This document shows, in pieces, positions 33,401 to 44,989 of a DNA stretch of 64,000 bases. How positions within the stretch are numbered: position 1 is the first letter of the stretch; each line of letters begins with the position of its first letter. Made by a program: the position numbers and the translations under genes. Source of the stretch: Cantharellus purpuraceus (Eukaryota; Basidiomycota; Agaricomycetes; Cantharellales; Hydnaceae); NCBI GenBank assembly GCA_025174535.1, contig JALBUN010000021.1, forward strand, positions 62,001 to 126,000. Reading direction: 5' to 3'. The notes under the pieces are model-generated. The model did not search any database. It was given only the letters and a program-made list of their open reading frames with translations, and had not been told where the DNA came from.

Positions 33401-36400
33401 CCGAGTGCAAGTCCGACTCTTGTCATGCGCGATGGTGCCTACGGGCTCTGTCGACTCGAGTTGACAAGCCTTACAATACCGCGGTCAACAACACCACTCT
33501 ATCAAGTTGTATCTTTAATCACACCAACAAAGAACACTTGTCGACAAACCAGGTCGACGCCCTGGACTTCTGGCGGAATGCCATACTTAACCTGACGTGT
33601 GCGCTCTATCCATGGGATTCAACATCCCGAGGACGACTAGGTGAAACGTTGTTCTTGTGGCTCTATAAGTATGTCATATTGTCGACTATAATGCGCGTTC
33701 TCATGGTTTTATCAAGCGATGAAGTATTCTGGAGCTTCAAGTCTACAATAATGTGCGTTTGAACACCGGCAATTACTCAGCAGAGTCAAGTCATTACGAT
33801 TTCTGTGACAGGTTGCAGCGCAGTTGCATCTCTCGTATCGAGCAGTAAATTTCAAATTGTCGACAAGTTATGAAAATTATGCTTGACAAGGTGTGGTCCC
33901 TTTTCTTGTGCCCACCGCCGTCGCTTGCGGGAGATTGCGTAATGCATTCACTTATTGCTTTTGAGCACATCTGCGGATACCATCGCCCATGCCTCATTTA
34001 GTTTTGCTTCATGACTACAGCGTTGTTCTGTTCATATTATCCAGGCAATTTCACTATCGATAAAGTAGTAACAACGCTTAATGTTTGCACCAGCGTATAT
34101 CCAACTGTTGACGTATTCCACCGTTCAAGTCTGCCAATATGTAAGGTCATACTTGAATTGTGACGGTATTTAAGCAGTTTCCAAGCCGATAGGGTCATCT
34201 CTTTCTGTGGACCATGGAGATCTAAATCCCATGACCTCGGTGTACATCTTAATGGCAGTGAAACACTCAAAGGAAGCAAGCCGTCGTACCTCAATGCGAC
34301 ATAATAATGAAGGAATATACGAGTAAACTCATTATAAGAATACGATCAAAATATACAAAGCAAGATTCGGAACTGCGAGGTCGCGTCAAAAATTTTCAGA
34401 ACCCATGTAAACTTGATTACTCGGGAAGAAGACATGGCTATGAATTTTCTGTACTCGAGTGTGTTTTGATCTCGTATGTCTCAAGCATGATGGATGGGAT
34501 CTAGAATATGGATGTGGCACGTTCAGTAACTCGAGAAGATGATGTGGCTACGAACGTTCCATACTCAAGCGTGCTTGGGTGCTTTTCTCATAGACATCCA
34601 ATGGTGATATGACAACGAAGGGACCTGGGAATATAAGACCGTGATACTAGCCACCATCTATTTACAGCTTCACTTGGCAAAAGAGAATCCCTAGCAAGAA
34701 TGACTATACCTTCACCAGTAGGCAGCTCCCAATTAAGGCTGCGTTCAAGCTTATTCCTATTCTATACTGACATGCCGGGGGAACTCCGCCGCAAACGGTC
34801 AGCTAGTCATCTCTGGTAAAGCCACTGTCAGCCTGTCCGCTGGTCAATTCTGAGACGGGTATTGTTCTTGCGGTCGCCCTTGCACTGATATACGAATTCA
34901 ATTGTCTCTCACGACAGAGCCCGTAGGCACCGTCGTGCATGACGAGAGTCAGCCTTAAACCTTGACGCCTCTGCTCTCGAGTGACTGCAAGCCCAAATCT
35001 TGCATTTGCATCGATGCATATTGGCTCTTCTCAGATCTCGAATAGCTCGTTGGTGCTTGAATATGGGGACCGACTTGCGACATGAGACCCAGAGTTGGGA
35101 GCTAACGTGGAAAGGACCACTTAGTCGTCGGTGCGTCAACCAGACCGGTCGAGGAGCGTATACGTTGGCGACTGTTGGATAACACGATGTCTATTAAGGT
35201 GATATTTCATTTGGTAAGTGAGGTGCTCCACCTGGGCTCATTTGTCAGCCACATACCATCGGTGCACTGACCTGGCGCACTCTGACCCGGCGGCGACAAC
35301 AACAAGACCTGCCCCATGCACAGTTGCATTCAGACCGTGAAGTGTATCTGGAATGTGGCTTCTGGAAAGTTACTTGCTGGATAGGAGTCTTCATGAAACG
35401 ACCTTGGGCTACCGGTAAGGTTGTTGTGGTTGTGTGTTGGATGTACGTCGGACCTTCATGGAGCATCTAATTGCTATGCCCTTGATGACAGGGTGTGTTC
35501 CGCTACTAAACCCATGCAGCCTTTGGGATATGCCCTGGAGCATGTGTCGCTTCCCAACCATCAGGCCGTTGGGGGAGATGCACTTGAACAACCTTGGGTA
35601 TTGAGCTAACCAATCTTGTATCCGTCTGGATATGTTCTTGAGAAGGCTGTTCGGCTGTTCGATCATGGAACTGTCTGTATGTGTCTTCGAAACCGAGACA
35701 TGGCGCATACCGCTCCTTAACCACGCAGCCGTCGGTGGCGGGTGGTCCTGGTCGAGTCGAATTGTATCAGACCAAACTGGGAAGATGAAACAGGACTGAG
35801 TGGGATACGGTAGAATGAGGCTGAAGTGGATGGGAGGATGAGAGGGCACGGAAGATAACAGGTCTTCCCTTCTCACAGAACTCGGTTCTCGAGGTCTGCT
35901 TCTAACCCTCCATTGTTTATATTTGGCGCTTCGCTCACCTTGAAACCGCCCCCTCATCCTCATTGGAGGGGGCTATGGCGGTACCGCGACAGAACATTTA
36001 TTAAATTCTGGTGCTAGATCATCACCCCATATTTATGCACGTTTTGACGTTTCAGTGGGATGTAAGACTGCTGTCATTTGTACAGGCTTCCCACAGGCGC
36101 CCCGCTCGTTCACTTTCCCTGCTCGTGTGTGGGGCCTCTGCGCCGTGGTCTACTATAGCACCCTAATACGATGGGAATTGATTTTATTTAGCTTGATTTT
36201 GTGACGTTCTTTTCGATTGGTTCTTGAGTGGACTCTGACAGCACTGCATGTATCCGAAACTTGCTTCCCTACGGTGCAGCGGCCTTGCGGTCTCGAACAT
36301 GTCGGGCTTGCTTGCCTTACTACAACTTGAATTTTGCTTGTTGGGCTTGATGCTTGATCGTTGTACATGATTCAGTGAAACGCTGGAGGTGGACGTCTAA

Positions 36401-37040
36401 CAATCCGCTCTAGAAATGCTATCGCTATTCTAATGCGCATTCCACTTGATATCCTGTCTTGTGATCCAAGTGCAGTCATAGTGGAGTGTGAAGCATCAAG
36501 CATCGAGCGTGAAGGATGAATGACGCAGGTATATTGAACCCTCCAACCACACTCCTTCACGATTTCCGAACTAGCAAGATCTCCATTGCAGCACCAGAGC
36601 GCAACGAAAGAGAAACCCCCATCTCAGCTCCATCCTGAATTACTCAGGACCCACTGGAGTCAACACTCCCTCGGTCACTCGAGGCACGTCAAGCATGCTT
36701 CTGATGCTCTGTGGATCGACCGGGTCAGCATCTACGTCCGATACATGGCGGGTCGGTGGAACGTACCTAGACACTAGGTGGTGACCTCATCAATCCATTG
36801 ACTCGCAGTATTATGCCCGAATGTGGCAAATAGCACCACTCGATATCGATACCCTGTATGCCTAAAGAGTGTGTAGTAGCGATGGTTTCCAAGAGAATTG
36901 ACCCCGTCATTGTATGACGGCGTGTTTGCATCGAGTCCCCATCCTACACATAATGCTTGTGAAAAGACGTCAATTAGGTGCAAAACTTCCCGGGATATTG
37001 ATGGATATGCCAGCTCACATGGGAAGTGCGTCTCATGTTG
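30450..37040. other. Gene-poor stretch with possible DUF6533-type fossils
   Basis: No complete gene can be read. Short minus-strand hydrophobic peptides occur (WPIVSVFVTWACSWKVVLHV near 32350; KRNGLVYCNTLHLW near 32740). The peptide TLVMRDGAYGLCR at about 33414-33452 (plus) recurs as TLVMHDGAYGLCR at about 34913-34951 (minus). Its R/H-DG-Y core resembles the RDGALYF motif of the DUF6533 genes at 43-49 kb, so these may be remnants of that family. A 184-codon minus frame at 35409-35963 is basic and low-complexity with no family match and is not called. Confidence 0.4.
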
Positions 37041-37660
37041 ACGAGTCGGATCGCATCAACGTCCGCTGCATCTACATCTGCCCGACAGCGACCAAGCCTG
37101 GGTGGCGTATCAAAAGGGCTGGTCCTTCTCCAAGACCTCACCATCCATGTGCACGGCATGCAGCTGCAGCAAGAGCCCATTGCTAGTCCATCATGCCTTT
37201 GACTCCACAGCACGGGAACGTCACCAGGCCATATATAATCTTCAGCGGGGGTGCAGATAACTTGATGCCACGTTCATGCCAGAAATTCTATCCGTATTCC
37301 TCCGATCGATCTTTGATTACGAGGCATATATATTTCTCAACCAAGGGCAGGGAAGGGCTTGACAGTTATGGTGGACAGCGACGGAAAGATAATGTGGGAT
37401 TGTATGTGAGTGGGACGGATATCTGCGGCTCCGGAGTAGCTGGTATCGGCGTCAGTCGTGGAACAGCGATGACGAAACAAAACTTAGTTGCAGGGATAAG
37501 GGTCGGCGAGGCATTAGACATTGTTGTGAGCAATGTGGAGTGTTGGGTGGTATGGCGCTTGTTCACTTGCATTGATCTCGCTTTTGTCATGACGCTGATT
37601 ATTATTGTTCCAACTTCAATAACAGGTGACCATCATATAATGAAAGAACTAGTTGCTTGT
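37040..37660. repeat. Dispersed repeat X, copy 4, beside DUF6535 unit 3
   Basis: Ordered matches to copies 2 and 3 (AACGTCCGCTGCATC, CTTCTCCAAGACC, GGGAACG, TTCATGCCAGAAATTCTATCCGTATTCCTCC, GCGATGACGAAACAAAAC, GTCGGCGAGGCATTAGACA, TTGCATTGATCTCGCTTT). A 157-codon plus frame (37193-37666) runs through it but is not conserved as a frame in the other copies, so no protein is called. Confidence 0.6.
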
Positions 37661-37726
37661 AAATAAGAGGTTAGACGTGAGGATAGGCTAACCTTACTCA
37701 GTATCAGCGTGAATAGATCCGGTCCA

Positions 37727-40700
37727 TTAGACATTTCTCCGGGAGGCATCTAGCAACTCGGATATCTCTTTGCGTAGAACTGGGAGGACCTCCTTCCAAA
37801 ACGGGACATCTTGTATGCGTTGGGTGGCATCCCATTTACGTTGTGCATCTTCGTTAAGTCTAACGCACGCCTTTTCGACGAGCTCTATTAGACGGTTTGT
37901 TGGTCCACTCTCATACCTTCTTCTTCTTGCATATCGAACAAGCGACGGAAGAACTGCGTGGCACTCCTCAGTGGAAATCTCCCATATCTCGGTCCCGCAT
38001 CTCCCTCCGAAGCCGTTAAGATCGAACATGTAGCGCCAGGCTCGCAGAATAAATGGCCAGATCAAATTCTCCTGGACTGGGATTGACAATGGATGGTCTT
38101 CGCCGGCTGCGTCAATGACTGCAAATATGTGCGCCACAGGTACAGCATGGGAGTCGAATTTAGCACCTCCCTGGGAAGACAGTGCTTTTGCAATTGCAAG
38201 ATAGTTGTCGAAATGGCCATGTTGCTGAAGTTGAGGATGCCAAGTAGGGTCTTGAGAAAGGGCGCAAAGTAACCTGAGGTAGGGAATAAGATCGAACGAG
38301 TCGAAGAAGGAGATATTTGTAAATGGGTTATGATAGATGGGTGCGTGTGGAGCAACCAGGAGGAACGCTAAAGTGAGTGCTTGTGAAAACTGTTCTCGGA
38401 GTGATCCGTCGTCTCGACCCATTGCAGCCACTGTTGACCGAATGGCACAAGCCGCATTCAGAGCTGCTTCATGTGTAAGCACCTTGCCCATGAAACGCAT
38501 TAATGTGTCAACGTAGCGATGCATTCGGTCCGGGATACTCGGCGAACCACGCAACCGCTCCAACAGCCGAAAAGTGTTCCAGATTGCCCAATCATCTGCG
38601 CCTTCACACAGGCGTAGATGGTAATCCACCAGCAGGTCAAACTTTTCTTGGGGGCAAAGCCCACTTGTATTCCGGGGAGGGGCTCGACCAAGGATACGAA
38701 TGAGACAGTCGACACACGTGGGTCTGATTTGATCATCGCCCAGTGTGCCTGAACCATCCACGATTAAAGAACGGCAGAGTTTGAGAGCTCGCTCGGACCC
38801 GCGACGATCGCTGAACACATAACTTGTGTAAAAGTATGTGAGTAGTTGGTGAATCAGCATCAATGCATTCTCATGCCATCTACGATCATGAATTTCATCG
38901 AGAAGCACAGCTAGTATGCGATTCATGACTGCCTGTTGAAGTGTTTCAATGGCTTGACTGCAAAAGTGTAAAGTCAACCACTCGTGCAAATGGATCATCA
39001 CAAATGTCTATCATCTTACCTTTTGTCAAGCCTCGCCAATTCCCGTCGATCAATTCCAAGGCCAACTAGCATGCCTGCTAGTAACATGCAGTCCGCTATC
39101 AGACGGCGAGGAGAGAGGGGTGACTTGGAGTGAAGGCAGATGTCAATAAATTCTATTACAATAAAGGTGTCAAATTCTGAGTCATCTTTACCCTTGTGCA
39201 GATGGTAGGTGAACAGATGTGCCATCCACATCCGGTCTGATAAAGAGAGGCATGTCATGTCCAGATGTTTGGGTGATTTATCTACTGCAGACAAAACGAC
39301 CAGAAAGCGTGCATAATCTGGGACCATGTGCCACCAAGTGGAATCATCCGTGAATTTTATGCCCCCCATTCTGTGAATATCAAACGGATTTCCCAGGTCT
39401 TGTTCAACACAAAGTTGCCACATTGCTTTCAGGCACACCACAGCGCCTGCTTGTGCCAGAGGAAGAATTTGATCGTCAGGATCAAAGCACGCATAGAATC
39501 CACTTTTCAATCGCTCCACGAGCACGCCAGTCACCTCCACCTTGGCCGGCCACTCAATCTCCAGTACCATTCCAGCTGCCGCAGTGATAATCTCTATGTC
39601 CGTAGTTGTCTCAAGTACCCACTGGACGGCGTGGGCGGGCACAGCATCTATCGGTGAAAACTCGGCATCTGATCCCAGAACACTAAAATCGAACTGATTG
39701 GAAGACAACATCTGTTCTCCAGTAGCTCCTAGCTGCTCCAACCCTATAGCCGCCTCTGGGTCAGCGGTCAAGAGAGGAACTTGTCTGGAGGTGGAAAATA
39801 TAGGGGAGAGACACGGGGAAAACCACACTAGCCATTCAGAGAACAGGCCCTTTGCAGTGGAAAAGGCACCCTTCAAGAACTTTTGAAGGTAATTCAAGAT
39901 GCCTTCCCGCCTTCCCAAAACATCGCGTTTCGGACAAGGCGCGTTGCACGAACGCTGCCAGCGTAGGCAGAAGAAGCTGGACGCACTGGCATCATGGCAT
40001 TTCAACATGATCATCGCCACTCTTCCGATGTTACTCCAGATGTCGCTCCTCTTCTTTGGGATTGCTCTCGTTGCCAATATCTGGACGTTGCAACATACAG
40101 TTGCCAGCGTAATTATGGCAACAACGGCGTTTGGATTTATATTCTATTTCTCTACTGTCGTATCCTCGTTGAAATCACCCGACTGTCCTTTCCAGACGCC
40201 AGTGTCAACGGTACTTCAGCGTGTCTTTATATTCATGGCTCCCTTTCGAAAGTTGGTTGCATAGTGGCCTAGCCATTGTTTTCCAAGAACTTCACCGAAT
40301 ACAGCCAAGAGACTGCTCGAGAGGCTCGTGTACGCCAGCGTCTGTATCCATATTATTGTAGAACTCGCTCCAGTCCAGATGGGAAGGGATGCCTGTTGCG
40401 CAGGAAACGTTGAACTGTTGATAGTGTTGATTAAAATCATCAAGAGGGTGTTGGTGGTGTCACTGGGAACCGGACTGAGACTCGACTGCATGTTGACAAT
40501 AAAGGCCGAGCTGACGGCCGAGAATAGACCAGCCTGAACGACATGTTTCTCAGTCAAGGTCGATGCCAAGGATGGTGTACATACGAAGATAAGCAGTACA
40601 TCTAGACCACCGTTGTGCCTCTCAATCAGCTCGTCATCATGGTGTTTGGCTATACGTTCATATGAAGACCAGAAACGGGGGGGGGCATCCTTTCTAGTCC

Positions 40701-41302
40701 GTTCAAACATAGATGATTCATACATGGTGTCGAGAATGTCTTGGAGAATAGTCTCAGATCTGGTCGCAAACTGTCAGCCGGCAGTTAGATAAGGAATCGT
40801 GCACTCACTTTGTCGTTGGTTTGTCCGATATGATAGGCTAGGCATTATTGGCCCCAGGTTCCCGTGTCGTCGACGTCGTTGGGACTCCAGCTTGGGGGAG
40901 ATCTGGATCTCCTAAGGGAGATTGCGGTTCATGCGTGGTGTGTATTGCGTCTTGGAGAATGGCTTCTGGCCCGGTGACAGGCCATCCTTTTCATATATGA
41001 GTTCAAGAAGTGCGCACCTAATAAGTCGTCGTATTGTTCTCACCGTTGTATGACATGTCAATCGACTCATCCTGATCCTGATGAGCTAGAGGACGCCCTG
41101 TGCGCCCAGTCCGATCAGGTGGCAGGGTGTGTGATTCATGCCCAGTGTCTGTTGCATCGTGAAGGGAGGTGTCTGGCCTGATCGCACGCCGTCAGCGTCC
41201 ATTTTTCATGTTAGATCAGGAGGTGCGTACTCACCCAGTTGACCGTTGGTCAGACGCTACAGACACCGGTGGATTAATTGCTTGCACGGTGGGGTCAGAC
41301 AT
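37727..41302 (-). pseudogene. DUF6535-domain membrane protein, unit 3 (disrupted by an internal inversion)
   Basis: Best preserved of the three units. The start is MSDPTVQAINPPVSVAS at 41302, followed by short exons and the domain from about 40725 (MYESSMFERTRKDAPPRFW, LGKQWLGHY at about 40276). The C-terminal parts are 39016-39900 and, after an intron following LARLDKR, 37727-38950, open to the natural end LLDASRRNV. The ~350-bp block encoding ERCQRRQKKLDALASWHF through PVSTVLQRVFIF lies in the opposite orientation (plus strand, about 39909-40261). The gene therefore cannot make a full domain. Outside the inversion the frame is open, so the inversion looks like the primary inactivating event. 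Function of the family is unknown; hydrophobic segments indicate a membrane protein. Confidence 0.85.
39909..40261 (+). other. Inverted segment inside DUF6535 unit 3
   Basis: Plus-strand frame 39899-40264 reads SRFGQGALHERCQRRQKKL, LLFFGIALVANIWTL and CPFQTPVSTVLQRVFIF. That is exactly the piece missing from the minus-strand gene on either side and present on the minus strand in units 1 and 2. The left junction shows a short duplication GCCTTCCCGCCTTCCC (39901-39916). The right junction falls at GGTTGCA/TAGTGGCC (about 40261). A few bases are lost at each junction. Confidence 0.85.
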
Positions 41303-41532
41303 GGTGGAGGATGATGGTGATGAACGAGTAGAGCATAAACGCCTAGATCTCATGTTCTGCTTCTCGGAAAGTCATCGCTTCCTTTCGCTTCTGCAACTAG
41401 CGCTAGACCATCATTGGATAACGTGACTGGCGCTAGTTACATTTAACATCACGTGCACGTACAGAGTTGAATGAATAATGTCTCACCACATGAGAAACGC
41501 TGGGAAAGCGTCCGAGCTTGGGAGATGGTCTA

Positions 41533-41835
41533 AGGTCTAAAGGTCCATAGGTCTAGAGGCCTTTAGACCTGGACCACAGTGGATGCTATCCCGCGCCGGC
41601 AGATCATGTGATCCCCTTGAACTTAGACTAGCATGTCATCTTTGCTGGAGAAATGTAACGGCCGCGCTTGGATCACGTGCCAGTAGAAACAACAAAGAAA
41701 TGATATTTTACTAGTGGGCATACTGGACGTGTAGCAGTCTTGTCTCTGAATTATTTACAAGTCAGCGCATTTATGTACATAATTTAGAGGTAGATATAAT
41801 GGGTGTCATGTATTAGTTCAAGGTCTATAGACCTT
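41533..41835. repeat. Palindromic AGGTCTA-bounded segment beside the duplication
   Basis: AGGTCTAAAGG (41533-41543) pairs with CCTTTAGACCT (41560-41570), and 16-base perfect palindrome AAGGTCTATAGACCTT lies at 41820-41835. The two structures bracket about 300 bases just left of the start of the 41.9-kb duplication. Could be a small foldback element or chance palindromes; no terminal repeats of a known transposon family were recognised. Confidence 0.4.
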
Positions 41836-41931
41836 TTGACACTGGTCTAAGCACTGGACTGGTGATGTGTGGTCGTCGGTCACGTGATGCATAACGCCCC
41901 TCCATCCTTTTTTTTATTTCCACTTGGGGTC

Positions 41932-42763
41932 ATGATCGGACTGAAAGGAACGCTCAACGTGAGGAAACACTCACACACCGCTCCTTATTTCCCCCTCAAC
42001 GTTGTTGGTTTTCCTCAAAGGTCATCGACAACACCGGTGCGTTGGTGGCGGAATGTGTGAATGTGCTGAAGCACAAGGTAAATAATGGGTTTGCGACTGT
42101 GGGAGATGAGGTTGTGGTTGTGGTGAACCGGGCACGGCCTGTTCCGGCGACGAATGCTAGCAGGTGAGGGGTATGGGTGTTTTTGGGGTGTTTTTGGTCG
42201 TGGTAGTCTGCGTCAATTGTACAAAGGCGCATGTGAGCGCTGGTCCGACGGGATGGCCAGTTCATGTTATCTTATTCTCATTCTTATCATTTTCCATATT
42301 CATGCTGATGCGTTGCGTTGCGTTCCCCAGCAATGCGATCAAAGTACGACGAGGGGATGTGCGAAGGGCCGTGGTGGTCCGGACAAAAAAGCCGGTCAGG
42401 CGGCCAGACGGGAGGTTCATCCGGTACGTCACACTATTTCGCATTCCCGGTCCACTTTGCTATTATCCATTCCCCCCCCTTTGGCGACGGTCGCCGTTTC
42501 TGCGGACGGTCTGTGTGACGCGCTTGGTTTTTTTTATATATCAAGTTCGACGACAACGCGGCGGTGCTTTTGAACAACAAGCGGGAGATGCTGGGGACGC
42601 GGATAGGTGGTGTGGTGAGCGCTGACTTGCGCATGAGAGGCTGGGGCAAAATCGTGAGCCTAGCACCCAAGGTCAGTGTGACCGCTTCAGCTCGGGGCAG
42701 CTTCCCGTTCATCCTAGTGATGTCTAACGTGACGCTCATGCTCTCGGTACGTAGGTTGTATGA
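41932..42763 (+). pseudogene. Mitochondrial ribosomal protein uL14m, copy A (splice acceptor lost)
   Basis: Encodes the mitochondrial homologue of bacterial L14, a large-subunit protein at the subunit interface. Five exons: 41932-41958 (MIGLKGTLN), 42021-42173 ([20 protein letters not shown] to RPVPATNAS), 42331-42423 (SNAIKVRRGDVRRAVVVRTK and KKPVRRPDGRFIR), 42545-42671 ([20 protein letters not shown] to [11 protein letters not shown]) and 42755-42763 (VV-stop). All family hallmarks are present: NTGA, the VRRGD loop, VVRTKK, RRPDG, LLNN, GTRI, SLAP. The lesion is at the acceptor before exon 4: copy B reads TATCAG/GTTCGAC, copy A reads TATCAAGTTCGAC. The correct AG is gone, and the only nearby AG is one base downstream, which would shift the frame and end translation early. 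The coding sequence itself is intact. Confidence 0.8.
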
Positions 42764-43037
42764 CCCGCAATACAAAAAAAAAAAGTTTCAAGTCACCTCG
42801 TAAACTGTGTGACTGGGCAAAGGGTAGTACCCGCTATCCAGCCAACGTAGCGGTTGGATCCATCATGCGAGCCCGGTAATGGCTGCATGGCATCCACAAA
42901 AGACGTTGGTGCAGTCGGCAGCTCATAAGCGACCTAGGATCTTGGCTGTTTGCGCTGTTTTACACGCAACGTCAGAAGTGCACGCTATCATATCTACAAA
43001 AATACAGCTCCGTGCATTGTCCACTATATAGTGACCA

Positions 43038-44813
43038 TCAAACCATCCCCGAGTCTTTAGTATCAGGCCGTCGCCGCCGTATATTTATGACATTCATGTT
43101 GACGCCAGTGTCATTCACAGAGGAATCCATCATGCTCAGCGATGAAGGTGCAGCCAAATCTCTGAGGTTTAATACCATCCGACAAGACTGGAACCAGGAT
43201 CAGTGCGGAATTTTTGCATCAAAGGGCTTTGACGCACTGCAATTGAGAATATGCACACGGCCCACCTGTCAAATGGATCGCGTTAGGGAAATCAGGCACA
43301 TCAAAAAGGGCATCTTACATCAAGCTGGCTTCTTGAAGGAAAAGGGATGCATATCTCTCTAAAAACGTGTTTAGTAAATCTGAGCCTTTTCTTCTGTTCA
43401 GCAGATACTAGGGTTGGAAACAACAGTGTGGACTCACTCAAAATCCTGGTTTCAGAGTCTAGCTTCAGCGACGTCATGTCTTCTTTTTACCAAGTGTATC
43501 CACTTACACTAGGAAGTATAGGGCTCCGTCTCTGAGCTCCAGTCAGCGGATATATGTGCGCATGATAGGGGTAGACCTTACCTGAAGAAAATGTTCACCA
43601 TTGGTGTTGAGCGGAAGCCAAAGTCTTGGACGATTCCAACCAGTTTATATAGTGTGATGGTGACACAGATGGCTACACTCGGTGCGATAAGCATAGGTTC
43701 TATAAGGACAAGGCATATGGATGAAGAGCATACCCTGGAATCCTGACGCCACTCCCCTGTAAGCAGCAGAGAGCAGAGTCAATATGACACCTACGAGTTG
43801 TGTTAAATGCACACACCAGAAGCTGAGGGCTAGTTTATAGATTGGGGTACGTAGTGTTAGACAACCCGTGAAGACGCCAGGCAGGAAGTTGGGTATCGCG
43901 TTGAACCCTCTGAATGCCATTGCAAGCAATATCACGCTACACTGCTCCTCGTGTGAGGTGAGAGGGTGGAGGGTGGGATACAGGTATATACTCACGCTCG
44001 TCTCGGCTGATTGATGAATGAGGGTGAGTTATGGGGATGACGGGGATGCAAGGATATGTACCTAGCCAAAGGAGGAAAAGAAATACCCCCACTGTGGTGT
44101 TGATTGAGCGAGTGTACATGGGGGAGAGAGAGGCGGCACGTACTCTTCTTACGACGCTCGTATATGGCAAATATACGAATCACGACGAGGGCATCCGTCA
44201 CCGGTAGAAACGACCATGCTCCCCTTGAAATGCTCAGATCATTGCACGGTGAGCGATGATGGCGGCGCTCACCAGATTTGGAAGAGAACATAATGGTTAC
44301 AGCTGTGAGACATTCAGTGGAGTGTACTATACAATCCAGCATAGACTCGTACAACTAAAATGACCATCAGTAGCGGGTGAGGGGTAGACGGAAAATTCTT
44401 ACTGGGTGGCTCAGATACGGGTTGGGTAGGACTGCATGAGGTGGATTGCATCGCTTTAGCCGATCGTAGCCCTGAGCTCCCGAGATGCACACTTACCAAA
44501 GGCATTCATGAGGAGGTATATCAAAGCAGGGTACCTGGCCAGAATATAGAGAACCTTGACCAAGGACCAACGCGAGCTGTAATATCTTAGAAACCATCAT
44601 GACAATCGTAGACCTGTACACCCACCGCCAAATGTGCGTGAGTTCTTGGTTAGCGGTGATGCCGGTTTCAAATGCGAGCAAAGTTGCCGCCGCCACTTTT
44701 TACAGGTCAGCACTATTGACACGGTGAGATTCGTGGGTGGGTGTACCTGTGTTGAAGTTGACGGTTTGCATCTGTTGCACGAGTTGGGCGAGCGAAAGTT
44801 TGGCTTCTGACAT
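43038..44813 (-). pseudogene. DUF6533-domain membrane protein, copy A (10-nt insertion)
   Basis: Minus-strand, many small exons. Exon 1 44747-44813 (MSEAKLSLAQLVQQMQTVNF), exon 2 44626-44695 (VAAATLLAFETGITANQELT), exon 3 44497-44576 (RSRWSLVKVLYILARYPALI) form the DUF6533 domain: helix, then ITxxQELxxIW, then a K-V-L-F/Y-x-L-x-RY helix. Later exons give WSFLPVTDALVVIRIFAIYE, LGVFLFLLWL, FNAIPNFLPGVFTGCLTLRT, ALSFWCVHLTQLV, RDGALYFL (near 43548) and CRMVLNLRDLAAPSSLS to the stop at 43038. It is a predicted seven-helix-type membrane protein of unknown function. Relative to copy B about ten extra bases (TATAGAACCTAT region, near 43695-43710) shift the frame before LIAPSVAICVTITLYKL. One or two exons between exon 3 and WSFLPV were not resolved. 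Confidence 0.65.
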
Positions 44814-44989
44814 TTTGGAGAGGATGGCTGGGCGGGATGGGTGCGACGCTCTAAGCTCTCGCGGCTTTGACAGAGCAAGTATAAATAATGAGAAGAGAGA
44901 GCAGAGCCGCACGCCGGTAGCTTAGCCAACAAGGTTTAGTGTTTAAACGTGGAACAAAGATGGGGGCTTGTTAGTAACGCTTCCAAACG

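Noticed and set aside
35409..35963. 184-codon minus-strand open frame
   Set aside because: Basic, low-complexity protein with no recognised domain, no splice-supported extension and no paralogue in the window.
37193..37666. 157-codon plus-strand open frame
   Set aside because: Lies within repeat X, and the frame is not kept in the other copies.
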